NCBI GenBank assembly: GCA_902805665.1
Contig: CADCTB010000227.1
Location: 1 to 37,508 of the forward strand
Reading direction: 5' to 3'
Length of the DNA stretch: 37,508 nucleotides
DNA from: an uncultured Acidimicrobiales bacterium
GTDB taxonomy: Bacteria > Actinomycetota > Acidimicrobiia > Acidimicrobiales > AC-14
Shown: one piece after another, positions 1-8,060 of the stretch
How positions within the stretch are numbered: position 1 is the stretch's first letter
How the letters are laid out: each line of letters starts with the position of its first letter
Program-made: the position numbers and the translations under genes
Notes under the pieces: model-generated
Told to the model about the DNA's origin: nothing
Databases searched by the model: none
Seen by the model: only the letters and a program-made list of their open reading frames with translations

Positions 1-482
1 CCGACCGCCCAGGCCCACACCGGGTTCAGGTTCGCGAGCCATCGCCCCCGCTCGCCCATCACCTTGGCTGCCCCCGGCCGCAGGGCGGAGCTGGTCGAGG
101 CCGTCTGCAGGAGCCCGGGCAGGCGATCGGGCGGCACCAGCCGCCCCGACCCCGCCACCAGCCCCAGCCACTCCTCCAGCACCGGCCGGAACCGGCCGGC
201 CATCATCACGTCCAGCCGGTACGCCGCCGCCTCCGAGCAGTGGGGCCGGACCTCGGGCGGGCTGGCAGGAGGCGGCGGTCCGTTGTCCGCCGGCAACCGC
301 ACGCCCGCGTGGCGGTACAGGCCCAGCACCGCTCCGGCAGTGAGGATCGCGCCTTCCGCGTCGGTGGGGTCGATCGCAGCAAGCACGTCGCCCAGGGCCG
401 AGCCCGGCTCTGCGGCGGGAATGGCCGGCGGCCGCCGGGCCGTCCCCACCAGGGCGCCGGCCACCAGGTCGTCCCAGCTCAT
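1..482 (-). CDS. DUF5691 family protein, N-terminal part (cut by window edge)
   Basis: Only the first 160 codons lie in the window; the gene runs off the left edge. The ATG at 482-480 overlaps the TGA of the upstream SWIM gene (ATGA), so the two are co-translated. The protein opens with WDDLVAGALVGTARRPP and later has ERGRWLANLNPVWAWA; both match my memory of DUF5691, an uncharacterised helical family. In many bacteria DUF5691 genes sit with a SWIM zinc-finger gene, a MoxR-type AAA+ ATPase, a DUF5682 gene and a vWA-domain gene. The order SWIM then DUF5691 seen here fits that operon, so an ATPase and a vWA gene are expected beyond the edge. The biochemical role is unknown. No membrane segment or signal peptide is visible in this part. 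Confidence 0.72.
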   Translation of the reverse strand, partial: MSWDDLVAGALVGTARRPPAIPAAEPGSALGDVLAAIDPTDAEGAILTAGAVLGLYRHAGVRLPADNGPPPPASPPEVRPHCSEAAAYRLDVMMAGRFRPVLEEWLGLVAGSGRLVPPDRLPGLLQTASTSSALRPGAAKVMGERGRWLANLNPVWAWAV

Positions 483-1780
483 GGCAGGGTCACCAGCCCG
501 CGGTCGGTCCAGACCGACAACGGGCGCAGGGCGCCGTCCTGCCACTCCCCGGCCAGACCGACCGGGCGCCCACCCGAAACGGCGGCCAGCGTCCACCACC
601 CGGCCTCGTCCAGGCGGAGGTCCACCGCCGCGCCGGAGGTGTCGCGGGCCCTCCACCCGACCTCGCGGGACACCGGCACCACGTCGGACAGCACCATGGG
701 CAGCCGGTCGAGCCACGGGTTGGTGGCCAAGGCGGCGGCGTTCCCGGCCAGCGCCTCTTCGAGCGTCGGCGAGCCGTGCCACTCCGACATCGACTCGGCC
801 TCGCCGCGGAGGGCGGCTACCAGCGCCCGCTGGGGCCAGGCGCCCGGATGGAACGCGAGGTCGGCGTCGACCACAGTGCCCGGAACGAGCTCGGCGGGCA
901 GGGGCGCGCCGACCGGCACGAAGTCCAGGATGAGGGCGGTGCCAGCGGTGGCCGTCCCCACCAGCCAGCTCCGCTGGATGCGGAAGCGCTCCTCCTCGGC
1001 CACCGAGCGGGCCACGACCTGCCACCGGTCGGCAACCGCGGGCCTGGAGCCCAGCACCTCCTCGCTGGTCCACGACCACCCGACGGCGGTGCGGAGGTCG
1101 GCCTGGGTCTCGGCCGGAAGGGTGTCGAACCGCGACCAGGCCTCGGCCAGCAGGTGCAGCCGTCCGGCATGGGCCAGCAGGCGGCCGGGCCAGCCATCCC
1201 CGCTCCGCACGATCGACGCCATGCGGCGCACCTGGCTGCCGACGCCGGGGGCCTGGGCGTCGACCATGCGGGCGGCGACGTCGTCCCAGTAGTGGAACGG
1301 CCGGCCCTGGGCGGATGCCAGCCCGTGGCGGACAAGGTCCCGCAGCCACAGGTCGAGCTCCTCCAGCCCCGCCCCGATGCGCGACGCTCGTCCGGCCATG
1401 CGCCGGGCCCGAGCTTCCGGATCGACCGGCTTCTTCTCGGTTCCGGCCGGGGCGCGGGTCGCGCGCCTGGCCCGAGCCGCCAGCCATTCGTCGACCCAGG
1501 GCGGTGCCGCAGCCGGGCGGACGGCCTCGGGCGACGACGCCCACAGCATGAGCAGCCCCAGGGCGTGCTTGCACGGCACCTTGCGGCTCGGGCACGTGCA
1601 CGAGAACGCCGGATCGACCAGATCGACGGCTGCCAGGTAGCTGCGGCACTGTCCCCACGCCGCCCGCTCGTCGTGCCCGGTCGACGACCACAGCCGGGGC
1701 CCCGCCACCTCACGCGCCGCGGCGATCGAGGCGGCGTCCGGGGCCAGGGAGGCGACCTGCTCGGTGGTCCACGTGGACAT
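479..1780 (-). CDS. SWIM zinc-finger protein, first gene of a DUF5691-type operon
   Basis: A 433-residue soluble protein. The SWIM motif CxCx6CxH is intact at C61, C63, C70 and H72 (sequence FSCTCPSRKVPCKHALGL), in the N-terminal position usual for the SWIM proteins that accompany DUF5691. SWIM domains bind zinc and are thought to contact nucleic acid or protein. The remaining 350 residues are helical, rich in Arg, Ala and Trp, and have no catalytic motif I recognise. I chose the ATG at 1780 because the protein MSTWTTEQV starts there, just before the motif; the longer reading frame upstream would run through the opposite-strand gene nuoC and is rejected. A weak -10 (TACCCT on the minus strand, 1796-1791) lies 10 bases upstream. 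Its stop overlaps the start of the DUF5691 gene. Confidence 0.8.
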   Translation of the reverse strand: MSTWTTEQVASLAPDAASIAAAREVAGPRLWSSTGHDERAAWGQCRSYLAAVDLVDPAFSCTCPSRKVPCKHALGLLMLWASSPEAVRPAAAPPWVDEWLAARARRATRAPAGTEKKPVDPEARARRMAGRASRIGAGLEELDLWLRDLVRHGLASAQGRPFHYWDDVAARMVDAQAPGVGSQVRRMASIVRSGDGWPGRLLAHAGRLHLLAEAWSRFDTLPAETQADLRTAVGWSWTSEEVLGSRPAVADRWQVVARSVAEEERFRIQRSWLVGTATAGTALILDFVPVGAPLPAELVPGTVVDADLAFHPGAWPQRALVAALRGEAESMSEWHGSPTLEEALAGNAAALATNPWLDRLPMVLSDVVPVSREVGWRARDTSGAAVDLRLDEAGWWTLAAVSGGRPVGLAGEWQDGALRPLSVWTDRGLVTLP

Positions 1781-1809
1781 CGGCGACCACAGGGTAGAGG
1801 GCCGCGGTC

Positions 1810-1815
1810 TAGTGT
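1810..1815 (+). promoter_or_regulatory. -10 box of a leaderless promoter for nuoC (set 1)
   Basis: TAGTGT is followed by 7 bases and then the GTG start at 1823. This is the TAnnnT-N(6-8)-start arrangement of actinobacterial leaderless transcripts. No Shine-Dalgarno sequence lies in front of the GTG, and no convincing TTGACA-like -35 is visible. It lies in the 42-base divergent gap between the SWIM gene and nuoC. Confidence 0.5.
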
Positions 1816-1822
1816 CGGGTTC

Positions 1823-2335
1823 GTGGACGAGCCCGACGGCCTGCCTCCCGAGGAAGAGCCGGCCCTCATTCATGGCGCCATCTCCTCGCTCTCGCGGGGC
1901 CAGCTGGTCGTGCACGCGACCCAGGACAACTACCTCGACCTCGTCGGCTCCCTGTACGACGACGGCTACCGGGTGTGTGTGGACCTCACGGGCGTCGACT
2001 ACCTCATGCACATGGAGCGCCGGCTCCCGGCAGGCGTGCAGGCCGAGCGGTTCGAGGTGGCGGTGAACCTGCTGTCGACGGAGGCGCGCCGGCGCATCCG
2101 CGTGCGGGCCCAGGTGCCCGAGGCCGACCTCCGGCTCCCGTCGATCTTCCACCTCCACCCCACCGTCGAGGTCATGGAACGGGAGACCTACGACATGTTC
2201 GGCATCGTCTTCACCGACCACCCGGACCTGTCCCGCATCCTCATGCCCGACGACTGGGAGGGCCACCCGCTGCGCAAGGACTTCGGCATCGGCCGCATCC
2301 CGGTCCAGTTCAAGGGGGCCCCACCCGCACGATGA
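1823..2335 (+). CDS. nuoC: NADH-quinone oxidoreductase subunit C (set 1)
   Basis: A 170-residue NuoC, the 30-kDa subunit of the peripheral arm of complex I, which packs against NuoD and NuoB. The family signature near the C terminus is clear: ERETYDMFGI, then DHPDLSRILMPDDWEGHPLRKDF. The start is placed at GTG 1823, directly after a -10 box, giving an N terminus MDEPDGLPPEEE; longer readings would extend into the antisense of the SWIM gene and look non-coding. The stop overlaps the ATG of nuoD (ATGA). Normally nuoA and nuoB precede nuoC, but here the upstream neighbour is an unrelated gene on the other strand. A second, longer NuoC is encoded at 21932-22708. Confidence 0.93.
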   Translation: MDEPDGLPPEEEPALIHGAISSLSRGQLVVHATQDNYLDLVGSLYDDGYRVCVDLTGVDYLMHMERRLPAGVQAERFEVAVNLLSTEARRRIRVRAQVPEADLRLPSIFHLHPTVEVMERETYDMFGIVFTDHPDLSRILMPDDWEGHPLRKDFGIGRIPVQFKGAPPAR

Positions 2336-3639
2336 CCTCGTCGACCGAACTTTCCGAGGGCGCCCAGGAGATGCAGCCCAAGGCCCGTACCGCAGGGGTC
2401 GAGTACCTGCGGGAGGCCGGCGCCGTCCTGCGCATCCCTCACCTGCCGGAGGAGGTCGACGAGGTCCGCACCGACGACGACACCATGATCGTCAACATGG
2501 GGCCCCAGCACCCCAGCACCCACGGTGTCCTGCGGGTGATGATGGAGCTCCAGGGCGAGACCGTGCTGCGGTCCAAGCCGGTGATCGGCTACCTGCACAC
2601 CGGGATGGAGAAGACCGGCGAGGACCTCACGTACCTCCAGGGGCCGACCAATGCCACCCGGATGGACTACATCTCGCCGCTCTTCATGGAGCTGGTCTTC
2701 TCCCTCGCCACGGAGAAGCTGCTCGAGGTGGAGATTCCTCCCCGGGCGACATGGATCCGCATGCTCATGTGCGAGCTCAACCGCATGTCGTCCCAGTTCC
2801 TCTGGCTCGCCACCAACGGCATGGACCTCGGCGCGGTGTCCATGATGATCTACGGCTTCCGCGAGCGGGAGGGCATCCTCGCCTTCTTCGAGAAGGTCAC
2901 CGGCCTGCGGATGAACCACAACTACATCCGCCCCGGCGGTGTCGCCGTCGACCTGCCCGAAGGGTGGCGCGACGACGTCCTGCAGTTGCTCGACATCTTT
3001 CCCGAGCGCCTCGACGAGTACGACACCCTTCTGACCGGCCAGCCCATCTGGCAGGAGCGCACCCAGGGCGTCGGCATCCTCACCGTCGAGGAGTGCCTCG
3101 CCCTCGGGATCACCGGCCCCCTGCTCCGCTCCACCGGAATGGCCTGGGACCTGCGCAAGGACGAGCCGTACCTCTACTACGACCAGGTCGACTTCGACGT
3201 CATCGTCGGCAGCTACGGCGACAGCTTCGACCGCTACGCCATCCGCCTCAACGAGATCCGCGAGTCGATGAAGATCGTCCGCCAGATCCTCGACAAGATG
3301 CCCTCCGGCGACTATCGGGTGCAGGACAAGAAGGTCACCCCGCCCCCGCGCCACCGCATCGACGAGTCGATGGAGGCGCTCATCCACCACTTCAAGATCT
3401 TCACCGAGGGCTTCCGGGTGCCCGAGGGCGAGGTCTACGTGGCCGTCGAGTCACCCCGCGGCGAGCTGGGCTGCTACATGGTGTCCGACGGCAGCGCCAA
3501 GCCCTACCGGTTCCACGTCCGCGGCCCGTCGTTCGTCAACCTCCAGGCCCTGCCCCACATGCTCCGGGGCGGCATGGTGGCCGACGCCGTCGCCAGCATC
3601 TCCTCGATCGACCCCATCATGGGCGAGGTCGATAGATAG
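2332..3639 (+). CDS. nuoD: NADH-quinone oxidoreductase subunit D (set 1)
   Basis: A 435-residue NuoD, the 49-kDa subunit that forms much of the quinone pocket. Visible family features are GPQHPSTHG (residues 57-65, with the quinone-site His), the TYLQ segment that carries the quinone-site Tyr, RMDYISPLFMELVFSLATEKL, and the C-terminal DPIMGEVDR. At the position of the methylated Arg of mitochondrial NDUFS2 (LHRGTEK) this protein has Thr90 (LHTGMEK); the other NuoD in the window has Arg. The ATG overlaps the nuoC stop (ATGA). The next nuo gene of this set, nuoE, is 4.4 kb away, so the cluster is interrupted directly after nuoD. Confidence 0.96.
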   Translation: MTSSTELSEGAQEMQPKARTAGVEYLREAGAVLRIPHLPEEVDEVRTDDDTMIVNMGPQHPSTHGVLRVMMELQGETVLRSKPVIGYLHTGMEKTGEDLTYLQGPTNATRMDYISPLFMELVFSLATEKLLEVEIPPRATWIRMLMCELNRMSSQFLWLATNGMDLGAVSMMIYGFREREGILAFFEKVTGLRMNHNYIRPGGVAVDLPEGWRDDVLQLLDIFPERLDEYDTLLTGQPIWQERTQGVGILTVEECLALGITGPLLRSTGMAWDLRKDEPYLYYDQVDFDVIVGSYGDSFDRYAIRLNEIRESMKIVRQILDKMPSGDYRVQDKKVTPPPRHRIDESMEALIHHFKIFTEGFRVPEGEVYVAVESPRGELGCYMVSDGSAKPYRFHVRGPSFVNLQALPHMLRGGMVADAVASISSIDPIMGEVDR

Positions 3640-3746
3640 CTCGGTTCTCACGGCGGCGGGAGGATCCGGTCGAGGTTCTCGACCGGCACGTCCGCGAGTA
3701 CTTCTCCGGTCATTCCATCGAGCTGCTGCCGCTCAAGGACCCTCTG

Positions 3747-4226
3747 ATGGAGACCCGGGTGCCGGACCTGCGTGTCTTCCGTATCGCGCCTCAGCGGCCC
3801 ACGGGGCTGTGGACGTACGTATCGGTAGGTGTTTGGGCCGCGACCGAGGAGGAGGGGGTCGGTCTCGAGTTCGTGCTGGCCGCTCCGAGCGACGACAACC
3901 GCTACGCGAATCTCCTCGGCTCGGTCGTCTACCACCACGCCGGTCCGCCTGAAGATTGGCTCGGGCTCGGTAGCATCGTCCCGATCGGCGAGCCCCTGGT
4001 CGAGGGGTCGGAGTGCGACCACTTCCTGGTCTCGCTGCCGTACCCGTACGGTCCGAAGCTGAAGAACTGTGAATGGGACGGGGGCCACGCCCACTTCCTC
4101 TGGCTCCTACCGATCACCGACGCCGAGCGTGTGTTCGCACTAGCAAACGGCTTGGAGGCGCTGGAGGTCCTCTTCGAGCAGAGTGCGTTCGAGCACTGGA
4201 ACACGCACCGGCCGTCAGTGGTCTGA
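3747..4226 (+). CDS. SUFU (suppressor of fused)-domain protein, possibly 5'-truncated
   Basis: A 159-residue protein resembling bacterial SUFU-domain proteins: LWTYVSVGVWA, then LEFVLAAP, GSIVPIGEPLVEGSECDHFLVSLPYP, FLWLLPITDAERVFALANGLEALEVLFE, and the terminal HRPSVV typical of this fold. Bacterial SUFU proteins are common as immunity-type proteins of polymorphic toxin loci; what this one binds is unknown. The ATG at 3747 has AAGGA seven bases upstream. However, the same frame is open back to 3636, and the upstream residues (VEVLDRHVREYFSGHSIEL) look like a normal SUFU N terminus, yet no ATG, GTG or TTG occurs there. The gene may have lost its original start at a junction just after nuoD. 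No toxin gene is seen nearby. Confidence 0.7.
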   Translation: METRVPDLRVFRIAPQRPTGLWTYVSVGVWAATEEEGVGLEFVLAAPSDDNRYANLLGSVVYHHAGPPEDWLGLGSIVPIGEPLVEGSECDHFLVSLPYPYGPKLKNCEWDGGHAHFLWLLPITDAERVFALANGLEALEVLFEQSAFEHWNTHRPSVV

Positions 4227-4232
4227 ACGGTC

Positions 4233-4273
4233 TCCGGGCTTCTGAACACTGTCACGGTGTTCCAAAGCCCGGA
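4233..4273. terminator. Long imperfect hairpin between convergent genes
   Basis: Outer arms TCCGGGCTT (4233-4241) and AAGCCCGGA (4265-4273) pair over 9 bp. After a 2x2 internal loop, GAACAC (4244-4249) pairs with GTGTTC (4257-4262), and the stem can extend by a T.G and a G-C pair. It sits between the SUFU gene (plus) and the permease gene (minus), where a bidirectional terminator is expected. There is no clear U-tract on either strand. Confidence 0.6.
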
Positions 4274-4285
4274 AAGGCCAGCGGC

Positions 4286-5281
4286 TCAGGCGCCGGCGAG
4301 CGCGGGCTGGCGGCGGCGCAGCCAGCGTCGGTGGCGGATGCGCTTCGACGCACCCTTCGAGTAGGTCGCCAGGACGTCGTTGAGGGCGTCGCTCATGAGG
4401 TTGATGCCCAGGACGGAGATGGCGATGGCCAGGCCGGGGAAGACCGACATCCACCACGCCACCCGCAGGAAGCGCTGGGCGTTGCTGACCAGGTAGCCCC
4501 AGCTCATGACGGAGGGGTCGCCCAGGCCGAGGAAGCTGAGGCTGGCCTCCAGGAGGATGATCCGCGAGCCGGTCAGCGCGATGACCACCATGGCCGTGGG
4601 CAGCACGTTGGGCAGCACGTGGCGGAGGACGATCCGCCGGTCGGTGGCCCCGATGGAACGGGCCGCCTCCACGTAGTCCCGGTCGCGCACCGACAGCACC
4701 TCGGCGCGCGAGACCCGGGCGAGCGTGGGCCACGAGGTCAAGGCCAGCACGTAGATGAGGTTGTCGAGGCCGGCGCCGAACAGGGCGACGATGAGGAGCA
4801 CGAGGAAGAAGCGGGGGACCGACTGGAACAACTCGGTGATCCGCATCAGGAGGTCGTCGATCCAGCCGCCCCGGTAGCCGGCGACGATCCCCACCGCCAG
4901 GCCGACGACAGAGGCGATCGCCGACACACCGAGCACGACGATCATCGACGTGCGGGCGCCATGGATCACCGCGTCGAAGACGTCGCGGCCCAGGTTGTCG
5001 GTGCCGAAGAGGTGGGTTCCCGAGGGTTCCAGGAGGGGGTCGCCGGCGGTGCGGAACGGGTCGCCGGGCGAGATCACCTCGGCGAGGAGCCCGGCCACGA
5101 TGACCAGCAGGGTGAGGAGCAGGCCGGTGAGGCCGGCGGGATGGCGGAGGAAGCGACGCAGCGCGGCGCGCCAGCGGTGCGGGGCACCGGGGGCGTCGGC
5201 GGCCCCGGTGGCGACGTCGAGCCCGGCCGGCCCGGGGGCGCCGGCGCCCGCCTCAGCGGTAGCGGATGCGGGGATCGACAC
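4286..5281 (-). CDS. ABC transporter permease, DppC/OppC type
   Basis: About 331 residues, an inner-membrane permease of the peptide/nickel importer class. After a hydrophilic N terminus of about 35 residues comes RRFLRHPAGLTGLLLTLLVI (first membrane segment), then the family hallmark HLFGTDNLGRDVFDAVIHGARTS and the cytoplasmic EAA loop EAARSIGATDRRIVLRHVLPN that docks the ATPase. The C-terminal tail is basic (KRIRHRRWLRRRQ). The GTG at 5281 is the likeliest start; it overlaps the 3' end of the upstream permease by 29 bases, so translational coupling is likely. It is the last gene of a three-gene minus-strand operon with a lipoprotein and a DppB-type permease. No ATPase gene follows in the window. 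Confidence 0.9.
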   Translation of the reverse strand: MSIPASATAEAGAGAPGPAGLDVATGAADAPGAPHRWRAALRRFLRHPAGLTGLLLTLLVIVAGLLAEVISPGDPFRTAGDPLLEPSGTHLFGTDNLGRDVFDAVIHGARTSMIVVLGVSAIASVVGLAVGIVAGYRGGWIDDLLMRITELFQSVPRFFLVLLIVALFGAGLDNLIYVLALTSWPTLARVSRAEVLSVRDRDYVEAARSIGATDRRIVLRHVLPNVLPTAMVVIALTGSRIILLEASLSFLGLGDPSVMSWGYLVSNAQRFLRVAWWMSVFPGLAIAISVLGINLMSDALNDVLATYSKGASKRIRHRRWLRRRQPALAGA

Positions 5282-6218
5282 GGGCGTACAGGAGGTCGGT
5301 GAGGAGGTTGGACAGCACCAGGCTGAAGGCGACGACGAGGACCATGCCCAGCAGGAGCGGATGGTCACGCGTCTGCGCCGCGGACAAGACCAGCCGGCCG
5401 AGGCCCGGCCACCCGAACACGGTTTCGACGAGGACCGCCCCGGAGAAGAGGAACCCGATCCGGGTGCCGACCACGGTAACCACCGGCAGCAGGGCGTTGC
5501 GCAGGGCGTGGTGCACGAGCGCGCCCGTGGACGACAGCCCCTTGGCCTGGGCCACCCGGACATAGTCGCTGTCCATCTCGGCCAGGATGCCGGTCCGGGC
5601 GATCCGGGTGATGAGGGCGACCTCCGACGCCGCCAGCACCAGCGAGGGCAACACCAGGTGGCGGGCGATGTCGAGGTAGTGGGCCAGGCCGCTGTAGTCC
5701 GCCCGGGCGTCGGTCATGCCCTGGATGGGGAACCAACCAGTCCGGAAGGCGATGGTGAGCATGGCCAGCTGCGCCAGCCAGAAGCTGGGCAGGGCGTAGC
5801 CGATGAGGGCGCCGGTGCTGAGGCCCAGGTCGAACGGCCCGAACGGCCGGCGGGCGGCGAGGGCGCCGAGCGCCACACCGCCGACGGTCGAGACCAGCAG
5901 CGCGCTGCCCATGAGGAGGAGGGTGGCGGGCACCCGCTCGAGGATGAGAGAGACGACTTCCTGACCCTGGACGAAGGACACACCCATGTCGCCCCGAAGG
6001 ACGTTTGTGGCATACGTCCAGAACTGCTCGACCACCGGCCGGTCGAGCCCGAACTTCTCCCGCATGAAGGCGTAGTACTCCTCGTTGCCGCTCTCACCGG
6101 CCACGGCCACCACCGGGTCACCGGGGGCGGCCTGGACGACGGCAAACGTGACGATGAGAATGCTCGCCACCGCCGGCAGCACCTGCAGCAGCCGGCGGAG
6201 GACGTAGCGCCTGTTCAT
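5253..6218 (-). CDS. ABC transporter permease, DppB/OppB type
   Basis: A 321-residue inner-membrane permease. The N terminus MNRRYVLRRLLQVLPAVASILIVTF and the following APGDPV are standard for DppB/OppB proteins. Several membrane segments follow, and the EAA-like loop reads YVRVAQAKGLSSTGALVHHA. It pairs with the DppC-type permease downstream to form the membrane channel. The ATG lies 6 bases after the lipoprotein gene's stop, so the three genes form one operon. Substrate cannot be told from the permease alone; peptides or other small solutes are typical of the family. Confidence 0.92.
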   Translation of the reverse strand: MNRRYVLRRLLQVLPAVASILIVTFAVVQAAPGDPVVAVAGESGNEEYYAFMREKFGLDRPVVEQFWTYATNVLRGDMGVSFVQGQEVVSLILERVPATLLLMGSALLVSTVGGVALGALAARRPFGPFDLGLSTGALIGYALPSFWLAQLAMLTIAFRTGWFPIQGMTDARADYSGLAHYLDIARHLVLPSLVLAASEVALITRIARTGILAEMDSDYVRVAQAKGLSSTGALVHHALRNALLPVVTVVGTRIGFLFSGAVLVETVFGWPGLGRLVLSAAQTRDHPLLLGMVLVVAFSLVLSNLLTDLLYARVDPRIRYR

Positions 6219-6224
6219 CTGCGG

Positions 6225-7907
6225 TTACTTCTTACAGCTGGCAGCCTCGGCGAAGAGCCCGGTGTTCTCGTGGTTGAACCCGGTGCAGCTGGCGTTGAAG
6301 GCCCGGAGCCCGGCGCTCTCCGTCAGCCAGACGTACGGAAGGTCACGGACCAACTGCTCCTGCAGCTGGCGGTAGATCGGCGTGCGCTTGGCCGGGTCGG
6401 GCTCCCGGGAGGCGGTGTCGAGCAGCCGGTCGACGTCGGGGTTGCTGTAGCCGGCGCCGTTGCTGAAGGCGGTGGTGCTGATCTGGCGGGAGTCGACCTG
6501 GCGCCGGAAGCCGATCTCCGGGTCGTCGCCGTTGCAGTAGGAGGCCACGCCGGTGTCGAACTGACGCTGGGCGAAGACGTTCCGGGAGAAGGTGGCGTTG
6601 TCCTCGGTCTTCACCTGCAGGGTGATGCCGACGGCGGTCAGCTGGCTGCGAATCTGCTCACCGTAGGTCGTCTGGTCGCCGGCGAAGCCGTGCCAGTCGA
6701 TCTCGAACCGGGTGCCATCGGGCACGTTGGCCACGCCTCGCGCCGTCCTGGCGCCGCCGCCCTCGTCCTTCCAGCCGGCCTGGTCGAGGAGGGTCTTGGA
6801 CCGGTTAGCGTCGAAGGTGGGCAGGTTGAGCCCGGTGGCGGTGGCGAAGGTGATACCGCTGTTGATGGGGGCGGCTGACACCTTGCCCTGCCCGAAGGAG
6901 ACGGTACGGAAGGCCTGCTCACGGTTGATGGCATGCCAGACGGCCTGCCTCGTGCGCAGGTCGGCAAAGAAGGGCGTCCGGCCCTCGGGCGGCTTCATGT
7001 TGAAGATCATCGTCGTCGTGCAGTTGCCGCCTCCGGACCCGCGGGGCGACGTGGCCGTGCCGAGGGCGCGGTTCGCCTTGACCCGCTCGATGTCGGGGCC
7101 GGGGACCGACCCCACCCAGTCGATCTCCCGGTTCTCGAGGGCGAGGAGCTGGGTGCCGGGGTCGGGGATGACCCGCTGGGTCATGCCGTCGAGGTAGGGC
7201 TGGCCGGCCCGGAAGTAGGTCGGGTTCCGGACCATCTTGATCTCCTGGACGGTGTAGCTCTCCAGCTTGAACGGCCCGGTGCCGACCGGGGTCTTGTTGG
7301 CCGGGCAACCGGCGACCGTCGCCAGGTCGGTGCACCCCTCGTAGATGTGCTTGGGGATGATCGGCGCCTCGGTGACGTTCAGCTGCTGCAACAGGGGTGC
7401 GTAGGGGTTCGGGAACCGGAAGATCACGGTCGTGGGGTTCGGCGTCTCCAGCGCCACCTGCGCCGAGCCCAGAGACGCCTGGGTCCGGGAGTGCAGGCGC
7501 AGCAGCGCCCGCTCGAAGCTGAACTTCACGTCGTCGGACGTGAAGTCCCGGCCGTCGTGCCACTTGACGCCGGGACGCAGCTTGAAGTTGTAGGCCGTGC
7601 CGTTACCCTCGATGGTCCAGCTCTCGGCCAGCTCGGGGGTGGGCTTGCCGTCGGCGCCCCATCCCACGAGGCCGTTGAACATCATCTCCGAGGCGGTGTG
7701 GACGCCGCCGTTGGAGGTGACCGCCGGGTTCAGGCTCCCGGGGTCGGAGCTGATGGCCACGACGATCGTCCCGCCCCGGACGGGCGCCGCGGTGGTCGTG
7801 GGGCCGCTCTGGGCATCCGGCGCGGCGTTGTTGTCGTCGTCGTCACCGCCGCACGCGCTGGCGACGAGCGACAAGGCCAACGCGGCCACGATCAAGCGCT
7901 TCTTCAT
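6225..7907 (-). CDS. Extracellular solute-binding lipoprotein, family 5 (DppA/OppA type)
   Basis: A 560-residue substrate-binding protein of a peptide/nickel-type ABC importer. It has a lipoprotein signal MKKRLIVAALALSLVASAC with the lipidated Cys at residue 19, an acidic and Thr-rich tether (GGDDDDN, GPTTTAAP), then GGTIVVAISSDPGSLNP. Further family landmarks are LAESWTIEGNGTAYNFKLRP, VKWHDGRDFTSDDVKFSFE and PVGTGPFKLESY. It would sit on the outer face of the membrane and deliver substrate to the two permeases encoded next. GGGGAG six bases before the ATG is a strong ribosome site, unlike the leaderless genes elsewhere in the window. The operon lacks ATPase genes here, so they must be encoded elsewhere. 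Confidence 0.93.
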   Translation of the reverse strand: MKKRLIVAALALSLVASACGGDDDDNNAAPDAQSGPTTTAAPVRGGTIVVAISSDPGSLNPAVTSNGGVHTASEMMFNGLVGWGADGKPTPELAESWTIEGNGTAYNFKLRPGVKWHDGRDFTSDDVKFSFERALLRLHSRTQASLGSAQVALETPNPTTVIFRFPNPYAPLLQQLNVTEAPIIPKHIYEGCTDLATVAGCPANKTPVGTGPFKLESYTVQEIKMVRNPTYFRAGQPYLDGMTQRVIPDPGTQLLALENREIDWVGSVPGPDIERVKANRALGTATSPRGSGGGNCTTTMIFNMKPPEGRTPFFADLRTRQAVWHAINREQAFRTVSFGQGKVSAAPINSGITFATATGLNLPTFDANRSKTLLDQAGWKDEGGGARTARGVANVPDGTRFEIDWHGFAGDQTTYGEQIRSQLTAVGITLQVKTEDNATFSRNVFAQRQFDTGVASYCNGDDPEIGFRRQVDSRQISTTAFSNGAGYSNPDVDRLLDTASREPDPAKRTPIYRQLQEQLVRDLPYVWLTESAGLRAFNASCTGFNHENTGLFAEAASCKK

Positions 7908-7957
7908 GCAGATCTCCCCAGGAAAAAATGTTGTTGTGGTGCTGACCTTTCACGCTA
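7908..7957 (-). promoter_or_regulatory. 5' region of the solute-binding protein operon
   Basis: On the minus strand a TAGCGT box (7957-7952) could serve as a -10. It is followed by a leader of about 38 bases ending in GGGGAG (7919-7914), six bases before the ATG at 7907. No clear -35 is seen. The promoter would be divergent from that of nuoE. Confidence 0.35.
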
Positions 7958-8014
7958 CTACCAAGCGGGAATAGACAGCCGGTCACCCAGCCGTTCACCT
8001 CTCGGTCGCCGCGC

Positions 8015-8020
8015 TAGGGT
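8015..8020 (+). promoter_or_regulatory. -10 box upstream of the nuoE mini-ORF
   Basis: TAGGGT, then 7 bases, then an ATG at 8028 that opens a 10-codon ORF ending on the nuoE start. The spacing fits transcription starting at the A of that ATG. It would drive nuoE to nuoN of set 1 independently of nuoCD. No good -35 is visible. Confidence 0.5.
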
Positions 8021-8027
8021 TCGGCCG

Positions 8028-8060
8028 ATGGACTGGCCTCGGGTCGCATACCGGCGCTGA
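8028..8060 (+). CDS. Leaderless 10-residue upstream ORF of nuoE
   Basis: Reads MDWPRVAYRR and stop. The ATG is placed for leaderless initiation (TAGGGT-N7-ATG), and the TGA (8058-8060) overlaps the ATG of nuoE (TGATG). The likely role is to load ribosomes on a transcript that has no Shine-Dalgarno and pass them to nuoE by termination-reinitiation; a regulatory leader peptide is the alternative. No Trp, His or Cys run suggests amino-acid attenuation. That the peptide is made is inference. Confidence 0.4.
   Translation: MDWPRVAYRR

Noticed and set aside
1781-2266. N-terminal extension of the SWIM gene on the minus strand up to 2266
   Set aside because: It is antisense to clear nuoC codons, and the protein sequence before MSTWTTEQV has the composition of a reverse-strand shadow.
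5281-5563. Longer DppC start at 5563
   Set aside because: The extra N terminus is an out-of-frame reading of the DppB gene with no membrane or family signature.
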